Part shown: in pieces, positions 52,306-60,744 of the stretch
Position numbering within the stretch: the stretch's first letter is position 1
How the letters are laid out: each line of letters starts with the position of its first letter
NCBI GenBank assembly: GCA_903923925.1
Contig: CAIXZF010000035.1
Location: 62,001-126,000 of the forward strand
Reading direction: 5' to 3'
DNA from: an uncultured Bacteroidales bacterium
Lineage (GTDB): Bacteria; Bacteroidota; Bacteroidia; Bacteroidales; CAIXZF01
DNA: 64,000 nt
Notes under the pieces: model-generated
The model's input: only the letters and a program-made list of their open reading frames with translations
Database searches by the model: none
What the model was told of the DNA's origin: nothing
Position numbers and translations under genes: made by a program

Positions 52306-54156
52306 TTATTTCTCCTCTATTACCTGGTTAAACTTGGAAACTAATTCATTTACAACAAAAGGTAATCCCTGTACTTTGTTGTATTGCTGGTATTTGAAAT
52401 CATGAAGTGTCATTCTCAGGTAATTAACAAATTGCCCTGAATTCAGTTCGCAAACAATGATTTTTTTGAAGCCTTTAAATACATCAGCAGTATTCTTTGG
52501 TAATGGCATAATATATTTAAAATGTGCCTGACTGACTTTTTTGCCACTACGAACCATATCATCAACGGCATACTGAACAGTACCTTTGGTACTTCCCCAG
52601 CTTACAACCAACAGATCTCCTTCTTTTTCACCATAAATGTCCTGCTCAGGAATATAATCGGCAACCTTCATCACTTTCTGATGTCTCAGGTCAACCATAA
52701 GCTGATGATTCAGAGGATCTGTTGTTACATTGCCTGAAATATTCTCTTTTTCAAGTCCACCGATTCTGTGCCGCAAACCTTCAGTTCCCGGTAGTGCCCA
52801 TTTACGTGCAAGCGTTACAGCATCACGACGGTAAGGTTTGTAATCAGCATCATTAGCCTCTGCAATTGGTGGCGTAATTGATGGCAAATCAGCAACTTTT
52901 GGTATATTGAACAATTCTGAACCAAAACCAATATATCCTTCTGTCATAAGCATAACAGGAGTCATATGTTCCATTGCCAGTTTTGCTGCCTGATAAGCCA
53001 TGTAAAAACAATCAACTGGAGTTGATGCAGCAATTACGATCACCGGGCCTTCACCATTGCGGCCAAATAATGCCTGCATCAGGTCGCTCTGCTCCGATTT
53101 TGTGGGTAGTCCTGTTGATGGACCACCACGCTGTACGTCTACAATAACAAGTGGTAACTCAGTAATAACTGCAAGGCCGATTGCCTCACTCTTTAAAGAA
53201 AGACCCGGGCCTGAAGTGGTTGTTAATGCTAAAGAACCGGTGTAAGCTGCACCAATAGCGCTGCAGATACCTGCGATTTCATCTTCTGCCTGAACAACTT
53301 TTACACCAAGTGATTTATGCTTGGTAAGTTCCATCAGAATTTCTGTTGCAGGGGTAATAGGATATGAACCCAGGTAAATTGGACGTCCTGAACGTTCTGA
53401 TGCTGCCATGAAACCCCAGGCAGTTGCAACATTTCCTGTAATGTTCCTGTAGGTACCTTTTTCAAGGGTAGCTGCCGGAATTTTATAGGTAGAAGCAAGT
53501 GCTTCAATAGTGTCAGCATAATTATAACCCGCCAGAAGTACAGTCTTATTAGCTGCTACAACATCTGGTTTTTTCTTGAATTTGGTTTCAAAAAACCGCA
53601 AGGTGTTGTCCAATGGTTTATTGAACATATAATATAAAATACCAAGGGCAAACATATTTTTGCTCTTATCCCCTGATTTTGCATCAAGACCAATATGCTT
53701 AACAGCTTCGCGGGTCAATACCGTAATAGGAGCTCTAATTATCTGGTACTTCTCCAGACTATCATCATCGAGAGGGTTTGTAATGTAACCAGCCTTCTCA
53801 ATTGTTGCCTGCTCGAATGAATCTGCATCAACAATCAGGGTAGCTCCCGGTTTAGCCCATTTAAGGTTGGCTTTAAGGGATGCAGGGTTCATTGCAACTA
53901 AAACATCACAAAAATCACCTGTATTCAGAATACGGTTTTTACCGATATGCACCTGGAAACCGGATACACCAGCAACAGTATTGTGAGGAGCACGAATTTC
54001 GGCAGGAAAATCAGGGAAGGTAGCGAGGTCGTTACCATCGAGTGCAGCTGTTTCCGAGAAGAGAGTACCAGATAGTTGCATTCCGTCGCCGGAATCACCA
54101 ACGAACTTGACCACAACATCATCAAGGTCAACAACTTGTTTCGCTTTCTTGGTCAT
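52306..54156 (-). CDS. korA: 2-oxoacid:ferredoxin oxidoreductase alpha subunit, gamma-alpha fusion (KorA-type)
   Basis: 616 residues: N-terminal gamma domain (about 10-190; VVKFVGDSGDGMQLSGTLF, FPDFPAEIRAPHNTVAG) fused to the alpha pyrimidine-binding domain (about 245-600; GSYPITPATEILMEL, QAEDEIAGICSAIGAAYTG, TTSGPGLSLKSEA, RGGPSTGLPTKSEQSDL). It forms the catalytic pair with KorB, oxidising a 2-oxoacid with CoA and passing electrons to ferredoxin. A -7 element is seen at 54192-54185. A ferredoxin gene lies 2.2 kb away. Confidence 0.93.
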   Translation of the reverse strand: MTKKAKQVVDLDDVVVKFVGDSGDGMQLSGTLFSETAALDGNDLATFPDFPAEIRAPHNTVAGVSGFQVHIGKNRILNTGDFCDVLVAMNPASLKANLKWAKPGATLIVDADSFEQATIEKAGYITNPLDDDSLEKYQIIRAPITVLTREAVKHIGLDAKSGDKSKNMFALGILYYMFNKPLDNTLRFFETKFKKKPDVVAANKTVLLAGYNYADTIEALASTYKIPAATLEKGTYRNITGNVATAWGFMAASERSGRPIYLGSYPITPATEILMELTKHKSLGVKVVQAEDEIAGICSAIGAAYTGSLALTTTSGPGLSLKSEAIGLAVITELPLVIVDVQRGGPSTGLPTKSEQSDLMQALFGRNGEGPVIVIAASTPVDCFYMAYQAAKLAMEHMTPVMLMTEGYIGFGSELFNIPKVADLPSITPPIAEANDADYKPYRRDAVTLARKWALPGTEGLRHRIGGLEKENISGNVTTDPLNHQLMVDLRHQKVMKVADYIPEQDIYGEKEGDLLVVSWGSTKGTVQYAVDDMVRSGKKVSQAHFKYIMPLPKNTADVFKGFKKIIVCELNSGQFVNYLRMTLHDFKYQQYNKVQGLPFVVNELVSKFNQVIEEK

Positions 54157-54184
54157 AATGTCTTACTTTTTTGAAAATTAGCTG

Positions 54185-54192
54185 CAAAGGTA
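54185..54192 (-). promoter_or_regulatory. -7 element of korA
   Basis: TACCTTTG on the minus strand, 28 nt before the ATG at 54156. No TTG lies at the usual distance. Confidence 0.5.
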
Positions 54193-54257
54193 GATATAAT
54201 TTGGATGTGAAGAAATGCTGAATATTGGTAATTTTGATTTTGTTCAATCCTTCCCCT

Positions 54258-55422
54258 GTGAGATTTATAGTTGTAATTGTAATGGTGTTATTCAGTGGAA
54301 CTTTTGCCAGGGCTCAATTCGTTTCGCTTGATAACCGGCAGTTTATGTGCGGTGAAAAAGAATTCTATCCGGATTACCAGCGGACCACACTGGCATGATA
54401 ATGCTAATCAGTTAAAGCTTGAAGCCCAATGCAGTGAACCCGATTACTATGAAAAATGCGGGTATTACTATGCCCCCTTCACTCAGCCCTACAGCAATTG
54501 CAGCAATGTAAATGCCTACCTGTCTAATCTTGATAGTGTTATCTCTTATGCTGATCAGTCAGGTCTTAAAGTAATGCTTGATATTAATGTCTTTAGTGAT
54601 GATCACCGGTTTACTGAAAATATGCTCCCTGCTGTTTATGAATATCTCAATATTTTTGGAACTCATTTTAAAAAGGATGAAAGAGTATTTTCCTATTGTA
54701 TATTCGAAGAAATCGGATTTAACGATCCTGAAACAAACCGTTCAAAAAAGCAAGTCTCCACGATTTCTGCAAAACTCTATGATGTTCTGAAATCGGCCGA
54801 TCCAAATCATCTTATCTCAATTTCAGGTTTCGATACTTGATCTAGATAAATGGGATGTCGGAGTTCTGAAACTGGATTTCTATCAAACGCATATGTATCC
54901 TGAAATATTTAAAGAACGAAAAGAATTCAGGGATGTAAAAATGGGCAAATTCAGAATGGCTGCACGCCTGCACTGGCTCGCTGCAAATTGTCCTGTACCA
55001 TACATTATCAGCGAAACCTGATTTAAAGCGAACGATAATAACTTGAATTCGCAATACGAATTCTTTATGGACGGAACAGAAGGTCAACAAGCAGAATTTG
55101 CCAGCTATATCTTTAAGAGGGCACGCATTTGCAAAGAAAGTGGCTTTGGATGGTTTATGTTTCAGGATGGAATTGGTTAAAAACAACTGCAAACCAAACA
55201 GGGAATGATTATCAGTATTCACTATTATTTACCTTTACTGACGAAAGAGGATATTTCCGGATTGGCCCGTATAATTTTTTTTCTCCGGGTGATAACCGAC
55301 TGGTTCAGTTGAAAGTAACAGCAGTAAACCACGATGTTTTTAAGTATGGCAATGGAGGAGAAGACCAACTCCCTTCTGATGTTGGAATTATCAGGATCAA
55401 TTCACTGTTTAATTCGAAATAA
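54258..55422 (+). pseudogene. Broken secreted glycoside-hydrolase-like gene (cellulase/GH5-like)
   Basis: Pieces of one protein in three frames. A GTG at 54258 (or the in-frame ATG at 54282) opens a signal peptide and AQFVSLDNRQFMCGEKEFYP, like the start of GH5-type hydrolases. A frameshift near 54365-54400 moves to LKVMLDINVFSDDH ... FSYCIFEEIGFNDPE and LYDVLKSADPNHLISISGFDT, then TGA at 54838. A second shift gives LDKWDVGVLKLDFYQTHMYPEIF, interrupted by TGA at 55019, continuing to FGWFMFQDGIG. A third shift near 55165-55190 leads to TANQTGNDYQYSLLFTFTDERG, ending at 55422. Neighbouring genes are intact, so true decay is more likely than sequencing error. The fold assignment is by pattern only. 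Confidence 0.75.
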
Positions 55423-55469
55423 TTTAAATCTTTTTATTCCGATAGCTGTTTATTTCCTTTAAAAATATT

Positions 55470-55497
55470 TTGATCAGTATTAATTATCATATATTTG
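55470..55497 (+). promoter_or_regulatory. Promoter of the AT-hook gene
   Basis: TTG (55470-55472), 17-nt spacer, TATATTTG (55490-55497), 28 nt before the ATG at 55525; excludes the TTG at 55495 as a start. Confidence 0.55.
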
Positions 55498-55524
55498 TTC
55501 ATCAAATCATTACAAACTAATTTT

Positions 55525-56202
55525 ATGGTCAATTTAAGTTTTACCGACAAAGAACTGGAAACATTGAATGAATATTTTCAGTCTGAACTTTATAAAGCTG
55601 AACAGAAAATCGACAGCATTAAAGGAATTTTGGGAAAGATCGGAAAAAAGCAGGGAAAGCCTGGAAAAGAAGCCAAATCTTCAAAAAAGCATGGCCGGAA
55701 TAAATCCGTTTTAAAGTCTGAAATTAAACTTCATCTTGAAAAGAAAAAGCCAGGGAGAAAGCCAAAAAATGTGACGGATGATTTAGTGAAAATTGTTGAG
55801 AAAAATGAAGTTCCTGCAAAACGCGGAAGGCCTTTAAAGAATACTGTTGAAAAAGGGAAAGTAGAAAAAACAGAACCAAAATTAAAAGCGGGACCTAAGG
55901 GTAAAGTTGCAGCCAAATCAAAGATAGCTACCAAGTCAAAATCTAAGGTGGCAACGAAATCAAAACTTGCAGATTTTAACTGGGAAACAGGAGTTTTGGG
56001 TATTATCTCAGATAATCCACAATTAACAGCTTCACAGATTTCAGAAAGTCTGATTTCTCTTTATAATCTGAAAGGAAGCAAACTTAATTCCGCTGACGAA
56101 AATGTAAATGAGCAACTTTTGCAACTTGAAAAAGCCGGTACTATTATGGCCTACGGTGATGAAGGCGCTGATTTTATGTACGGACTTAAACCAACTGAAT
56201 AA
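55525..56202 (+). CDS. Lysine-rich AT-hook protein with a C-terminal winged-helix-like domain
   Basis: 225 residues from the ATG at 55525. Residues 1-32: acidic, helical (FTDKELETLNEYFQSELYKAEQKID). About 33-148: Lys/Ala/Pro-rich and probably disordered, with two AT-hook cores, KPGRKP (75-80) and KRGRPL (99-104), and KSK tripeptide repeats (KSKIATKSKSKVATKSK). About 152-225: folded part (LGIISDNPQLTASQISESL..LEKAGTIMAYGDEGADFMYGL) resembling a winged helix. It probably binds AT-rich minor groove as a chromatin-like or regulatory protein. The N-terminal helices resemble those of the TraR/DksA-neighbouring family only loosely. Specific function unknown. Confidence 0.75.
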   Translation: MVNLSFTDKELETLNEYFQSELYKAEQKIDSIKGILGKIGKKQGKPGKEAKSSKKHGRNKSVLKSEIKLHLEKKKPGRKPKNVTDDLVKIVEKNEVPAKRGRPLKNTVEKGKVEKTEPKLKAGPKGKVAAKSKIATKSKSKVATKSKLADFNWETGVLGIISDNPQLTASQISESLISLYNLKGSKLNSADENVNEQLLQLEKAGTIMAYGDEGADFMYGLKPTE

Positions 56203-56261
56203 GTACTTATTTAGACAGGCTAAAAACTGGATTAGCACCGACCAAGGTTTAAATTTATGTT

Positions 56262-56269
56262 TATCTTTG
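56262..56269 (+). promoter_or_regulatory. -7 element of the ferredoxin gene
   Basis: TATCTTTG, 39 nt before the ATG at 56309; no -33 TTG at the usual distance. Confidence 0.5.
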
Positions 56270-56308
56270 CCGCGGTTTTGAATTACTAACTTTTTAATCG
56301 TTATTATT

Positions 56309-56476
56309 ATGGCATACAAGATCACAGATGAATGTACCGCATGTGGTACCTGCATTGATGAGTGCCCGGTTGATGCAATCTCTGAAGGCGAAATCTATAA
56401 AATTGATGCGGATATTTGCACCGATTGCGGTGCCTGCGCAGATGTTTGCCCGGTAGAAGCTATCGAGCCAGCATAA
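56309..56476 (+). CDS. 2[4Fe-4S] ferredoxin
   Basis: 55 residues. Two complete cluster motifs: CTACGTCIDECP and CTDCGACADVCP (CxxCxxCxxxCP), separated by a short acidic linker, as in clostridial-type ferredoxins. It carries low-potential electrons and is a natural partner of the KorAB oxidoreductase 2.2 kb away, although transcribed separately on the other strand. It has its own -7 element and a strong terminator, so is monocistronic and probably highly expressed. Confidence 0.95.
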   Translation: MAYKITDECTACGTCIDECPVDAISEGEIYKIDADICTDCGACADVCPVEAIEPA

Positions 56477-56494
56477 GGCAAGATGTTCTGAAGC

Positions 56495-56531
56495 AAAAAG
56501 GGCTGATCCGACTTCGGATCGGCCCTTTTTG
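56495..56531 (+). terminator. Terminator of the ferredoxin gene
   Basis: A hairpin with stem AAAAAGGGC-T-GATCCG and CGGATC-G-GCCCTTTTT (one T-G wobble), four-base loop ACTT. The right arm ends in T5 followed by G and TTT. Confidence 0.9.
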
Positions 56532-56647
56532 TTTCATTTACAAACAACCTTATACCCCTTTTTTACGTAGAAACAATTATGTATATTAGTTGTTTGATTT
56601 AGGCTCCCTTCGGAAGAGGCGGAGTAATTATTTATTAAACAGTATCG

Positions 56648-59446
56648 ATGGACAATCAGAGTTATTTAGGCAACGCGGAACTCAACCAGGTTGAGAATCT
56701 CTACAATCAATATAGAAATGATCCGGAATCTGTTGATTATGGCTGGCGTAAGTTTTTTGAAGGTTTTGATTTCTGCAGCATTAATTTCGCTCAGTCACCA
56801 GGCAAAAGTACCTATATGCCTGATGAATTCAAGGTGATAAACCTTATTACTGCTTATCGTCAGCGCGGACATCTCTTTACAAAAACAAACCCTGTTCGTA
56901 CCCGACGGAAATATACTCCAACACTTGATCTGGAGAATTTTGAACTTAATAAGACCGACCTTGACAGAGAGTTTGAGGCTGGACAGGAGATAGGTATAGG
57001 AAAAGCCAGCCTTAGAAAAATAATTGACCATCTCCAACAGACATATTGCCAGTCGGTTGGCGTTGAATATCATTATATCCGACGCCCTGAAATTGTAGAA
57101 TGGCTGAAAAAAAGGATGGAATCGGAGAAAAACACTCCAAAATATTCAGTAGGTCATAAGAAACATATACTTCAGAAATTATCAGAAGCTGTTTTATTTG
57201 AAAAATTTGTTCATAAAAAATTTACTGGAGGAAAGTGGTTTTCTCTTGAAGGTCTTGAATCCTTAATTCCTGCACTGGATGCTGTTATCGAAAAGGGTGC
57301 TGAACTCGGCGATGAAGAATTTGTTATTGGAATGGCTCACCGCGGACGACTGAATGTGCTTGCAAATATTCTTCATAAATCGTATCAGAATATTTTTACA
57401 GAATTTCAGGGTAAGGAATTCTCAGATAAGTACCTTATGGGTGATGTGAAATATCATCTCGGGTATACCAGCGACAGAATTACCAGGGATGGAAAGAAAA
57501 TAAAACTTTCACTGGCGCCAAATCCCTCACACCTTGAAACTGTAAACCCTGTTGTGGAGGGAATAGTAAGAGCCCGTATTGATCATACATATTCAAATGA
57601 TTATAAAAAGATAGTACCAATTCTGATTCACGGTGATGGCTCAGTTGCTGGTCAGGGTATCATTTATGAAGTTCTGCAGATGTCGGAGCTTAAGGGCTAT
57701 AAAACAGGAGGAACAATTCATCTTGTGGCAAATAACCAGGTAGGTTTTACCACAAATTATCTTGATGCCCGTTCGAGCGTTTATTGCACCGATATTGCAA
57801 AGATTGTTCAGAGCCCGATTTTTCATGTGAATGCTGATGATGTGGAAGCAGTCGTTTTTGCCGTGCAGCTTGCCATGGAGTTTCGTGATAAATTTCAAAA
57901 AGATATATTTATTGATCTTCTTGGTTACAGAAAATTTGGTCACAATGAAAGTGATGAACCGCGGTTCACGCAACCAACGCTCTATAAACTTATTGAAAAA
58001 CATAAAGATCCGCGAGAGATCTATATGCAGAAACTGCTCGATGAAGACAGTTTTAAACCTGAAGAAATGAAGGCAATTGAAACAGCTTTCAATGAACAAC
58101 TGGAAAAAGAACTTGCTGTAGCTCAGCAGACTGAAACAGCTGAGATCACTCCTTTTTTTGAAAAGACCTGGCAAGGTCTCAGACGTGCCGAATTAAAGGA
58201 CTTCTCAGAATCACCGGGCACTGGTGTTCCTAAGGAACTTTTGAAAGAAATTGGTATAAAAATTACCTCTCTGCCGGAAGGCGTGAAATTTTTCAGAAAA
58301 ATTGAGAAATTGCAGTCCGACCGTCGCGAAATGCTTGAAAAAGAAGGATCTCTTGATTGGGCAATGTGCGAGTTGTTGGCCTATGGTTCTCTTTTAAAAG
58401 AAGGTTTTCCGGTGCGCTTAAGCGGCCAGGATGTGCAACGCGGAACTTTCTCTCACAGGCATGCTGTGCTTACAATTGAGGATACCGACGAGTATTACAC
58501 TCCTCTTCAGCATCTCGGCAACGATCAGGGGAAATTCAGTATATACAATTCACCACTAAACGAATATGGCGTTTTGGGGTTTGAGTATGGGTATTCTGTT
58601 GCCACTCCTTCTGCTCTTACTATTTGGGAAGCCCAATTTGGCGATTTTATGAATGGTGCCCAGATTATTTTCGACCAATATCTTAGCAGTGCTGAAGATA
58701 AATGGCGATTGATGTCCGGTTTGGTAGTTCTGTTGCCACATGGTTACGAAGGTCAGGGGCCGGAGCATTCCAGTGCCCGCCTTGAACGTTTTCTAACTTT
58801 ATGCGCAGAGGGGAATCTGCAAATCGTGGATTGTACTTCTCCAGCCAATTTTTTTCATGTTTTACGGCGTCAATTACACAGGGAATTCAGAAAACCTCTG
58901 ATTGTATTTACACCTAAAAGTCTTTTGCGTCATCCCGCTTGTGTTTCTTCACTCGATGAATTGGTGGATGGCAGATTTCAGGAAGTTATCGACGATAATG
59001 TTCCGGATCCTTCAAAAATTACAAGAGTTGTGTTTTGCTCCGGAAAAGTCTATTACGACCTGATGGATGAAAAAGTAAAACAAGGTGCCGGCCAAACAGC
59101 TGTTGTAAGGCTGGAGCAACTTTATCCCTTACCTGTTGAACAACTGAAACTGATCATTGAAAAGTACAAGAATGCGGATAAATATCTCTGGGTACAGGAA
59201 GAACCGGCAAATATGGGAGCATGGTCATATATACTCAGAAATTTCAAAGAAGTAGAACTATTACTGATTGCACGTCCTGAAAGTGGAAGCCCGGCAACAG
59301 GAAGCAGTAAATTACATGCTCAGCGGCAGAGAAAAATTGTGGAAAAAGCTTTCGGAGAATGCCAGTGTGGTAGGGTAGAGGATGTTTGCCGGATGCTTTG
59401 TGCTCCCAAAGAGTGGGCTTATGTGAATAATGTTGAAAAAGACTAG
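56648..59446 (+). CDS. sucA: 2-oxoglutarate dehydrogenase E1 component
   Basis: 932 residues. An N-terminal YLGNAELNQVENLYNQYRNDPESVDYGWRKFFEGF segment is typical of E1o, followed by the TPP-binding first catalytic domain (VIGMAHRGRLNVLANIL about 228; HGDGSVAGQGIIYE; GFTTN) and the second transketolase-like domain (SGQDVQRGTFSHRHAVL; GYEGQGPEHSSARLERFL). It decarboxylates 2-oxoglutarate and passes the succinyl group to E2. It is followed 16 bp later by the E2 gene. E3 (lpd) is not adjacent. Confidence 0.96.
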   Translation: MDNQSYLGNAELNQVENLYNQYRNDPESVDYGWRKFFEGFDFCSINFAQSPGKSTYMPDEFKVINLITAYRQRGHLFTKTNPVRTRRKYTPTLDLENFELNKTDLDREFEAGQEIGIGKASLRKIIDHLQQTYCQSVGVEYHYIRRPEIVEWLKKRMESEKNTPKYSVGHKKHILQKLSEAVLFEKFVHKKFTGGKWFSLEGLESLIPALDAVIEKGAELGDEEFVIGMAHRGRLNVLANILHKSYQNIFTEFQGKEFSDKYLMGDVKYHLGYTSDRITRDGKKIKLSLAPNPSHLETVNPVVEGIVRARIDHTYSNDYKKIVPILIHGDGSVAGQGIIYEVLQMSELKGYKTGGTIHLVANNQVGFTTNYLDARSSVYCTDIAKIVQSPIFHVNADDVEAVVFAVQLAMEFRDKFQKDIFIDLLGYRKFGHNESDEPRFTQPTLYKLIEKHKDPREIYMQKLLDEDSFKPEEMKAIETAFNEQLEKELAVAQQTETAEITPFFEKTWQGLRRAELKDFSESPGTGVPKELLKEIGIKITSLPEGVKFFRKIEKLQSDRREMLEKEGSLDWAMCELLAYGSLLKEGFPVRLSGQDVQRGTFSHRHAVLTIEDTDEYYTPLQHLGNDQGKFSIYNSPLNEYGVLGFEYGYSVATPSALTIWEAQFGDFMNGAQIIFDQYLSSAEDKWRLMSGLVVLLPHGYEGQGPEHSSARLERFLTLCAEGNLQIVDCTSPANFFHVLRRQLHREFRKPLIVFTPKSLLRHPACVSSLDELVDGRFQEVIDDNVPDPSKITRVVFCSGKVYYDLMDEKVKQGAGQTAVVRLEQLYPLPVEQLKLIIEKYKNADKYLWVQEEPANMGAWSYILRNFKEVELLLIARPESGSPATGSSKLHAQRQRKIVEKAFGECQCGRVEDVCRMLCAPKEWAYVNNVEKD

Positions 59447-59462
59447 CTAAAGAGAAAACGAA

Positions 59463-60734
59463 ATGATACAGGAAATAAGGGTACCCGCTATTGCAGAAAC
59501 AATAAACCAGGTTCAGCTTGCAAGCTGGTTGGTTGAGGATGGTGAGATGGTTGACAAAGATCAGGAAATAGCTGAAATTGATTCAGATAAAGCCACATTG
59601 GCAATTTCAGCCAGCGAAGGAGGGAAGATCCGGATAGTGGCACAGCTTGGCGAAACATTGGAAATTGGTGCTGTAATGTGCGAAATCGACACAGCTGCTG
59701 ATGGTCCGAAAAAGCTAAAAGCCGCTGATGAAAAGTCTCCTGATACAACAGCAAGTATGTCAGGGAAAGTTGAGTCTATACCTGCAAAACCAGTCATTGA
59801 ATCTTCATCTTCACCAATACAGGAAGCAGTAAGCTCAGGAATGCGGATTTCTCCTCTAGCAAGAAAACTTATGGACGAGGCTTCCCTGAATGAGAGCGAA
59901 CTGGTAGATTTGCTGAAGGGATTAAGGGTAAACCGCAAGGATATAGCAGAAATTGTCCAGATGCGTGATCAAAGTTTCTCAGCCTCGCTTTCTCAAAAAA
60001 AATTCAGGGAAGTGGAACGAAAAAAAATGACGACTCTACGAATTAAACTGGCAGAAAGGCTTGTCAGTGTGAAGAACCAGACCGCAATGCTCACTACATT
60101 TAATGAAGTAAATATGAGCGCTGTTCTTGGACTAAAAGCAAAGCATGTTGAAAAATTCAAGGAGAAATTTGGGACCTCGTTCGGCTTAATGTCATTTTTT
60201 AGTAAGGCCGTTAGTATTGCTCTTAAAGAATTCCCAATGGTAAATGCACAGATCGATGGCGATGAACTCATAATACCTGATTATGTAGATATGGGCATTG
60301 CAGTTAGTGCTCCAAAGGGTTTAGTAGTTCCAGTAATCAGAAATATTGAAAATCTGAGCATTGCTGAAATTGAAAAATCAATAAAAGAATTGGCAACGAA
60401 GGCCAGGAATAATAAAATCAGTATCGAAGAAATGACTGGAGGCACATTCACGATCACAAATGGTGGCGTTTTTGGCTCAATGATGTCTACCCCCATTCTT
60501 AATCCTCCTCAGTCTGCTATTCTTGGAATGCATAATATTATTGAAAGGCCTGTTGCGATTAACGGGCAAGTTGTTATTCAGCCAATGATGTATGTTGCCT
60601 TATCCTATGACCACCGTGTTATTGATGGCAGGGAATCTGTTGGCTTCCTGGTAAGAGTGAAGGAAATGCTGGAAAATCCGTCAAGGATGTTGTTCAACGG
60701 AAAGGATCCGGATACCGTTTTATTAGGATTATAG
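59463..60734 (+). CDS. sucB: Dihydrolipoyl succinyltransferase (E2 of 2-oxoglutarate dehydrogenase)
   Basis: 423 residues. Lipoyl domain at 1-76 with the lipoyl-lysine Lys43 in EIDSDKA; linker; peripheral-subunit-binding domain (about 125-160, [19 protein letters not shown]); catalytic domain from about 185 ([29 protein letters not shown]) with His384 and Asp388 in [12 protein letters not shown]. It transfers succinyl from E1 to CoA. It directly follows sucA and is followed 10 bp later by nadB. Confidence 0.96.
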   Translation: MIQEIRVPAIAETINQVQLASWLVEDGEMVDKDQEIAEIDSDKATLAISASEGGKIRIVAQLGETLEIGAVMCEIDTAADGPKKLKAADEKSPDTTASMSGKVESIPAKPVIESSSSPIQEAVSSGMRISPLARKLMDEASLNESELVDLLKGLRVNRKDIAEIVQMRDQSFSASLSQKKFREVERKKMTTLRIKLAERLVSVKNQTAMLTTFNEVNMSAVLGLKAKHVEKFKEKFGTSFGLMSFFSKAVSIALKEFPMVNAQIDGDELIIPDYVDMGIAVSAPKGLVVPVIRNIENLSIAEIEKSIKELATKARNNKISIEEMTGGTFTITNGGVFGSMMSTPILNPPQSAILGMHNIIERPVAINGQVVIQPMMYVALSYDHRVIDGRESVGFLVRVKEMLENPSRMLFNGKDPDTVLLGL

Positions 60735-60744
60735 ATTAATTATC

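Noticed and set aside
54842-55222. 126-residue minus-strand frame
   Set aside because: Antisense to recognisable glycoside-hydrolase pieces on the plus strand; open only because that gene is decayed.
55129-55422. Separate 97-residue plus-strand gene
   Set aside because: Its sequence after about residue 16 continues the broken hydrolase after a frameshift; it is part of the pseudogene.
57641-58174. 177-residue minus-strand frame
   Set aside because: It lies wholly inside sucA, antisense to clearly conserved motifs; composition (Phe/Ile/Lys-rich) is that of a shadow frame.
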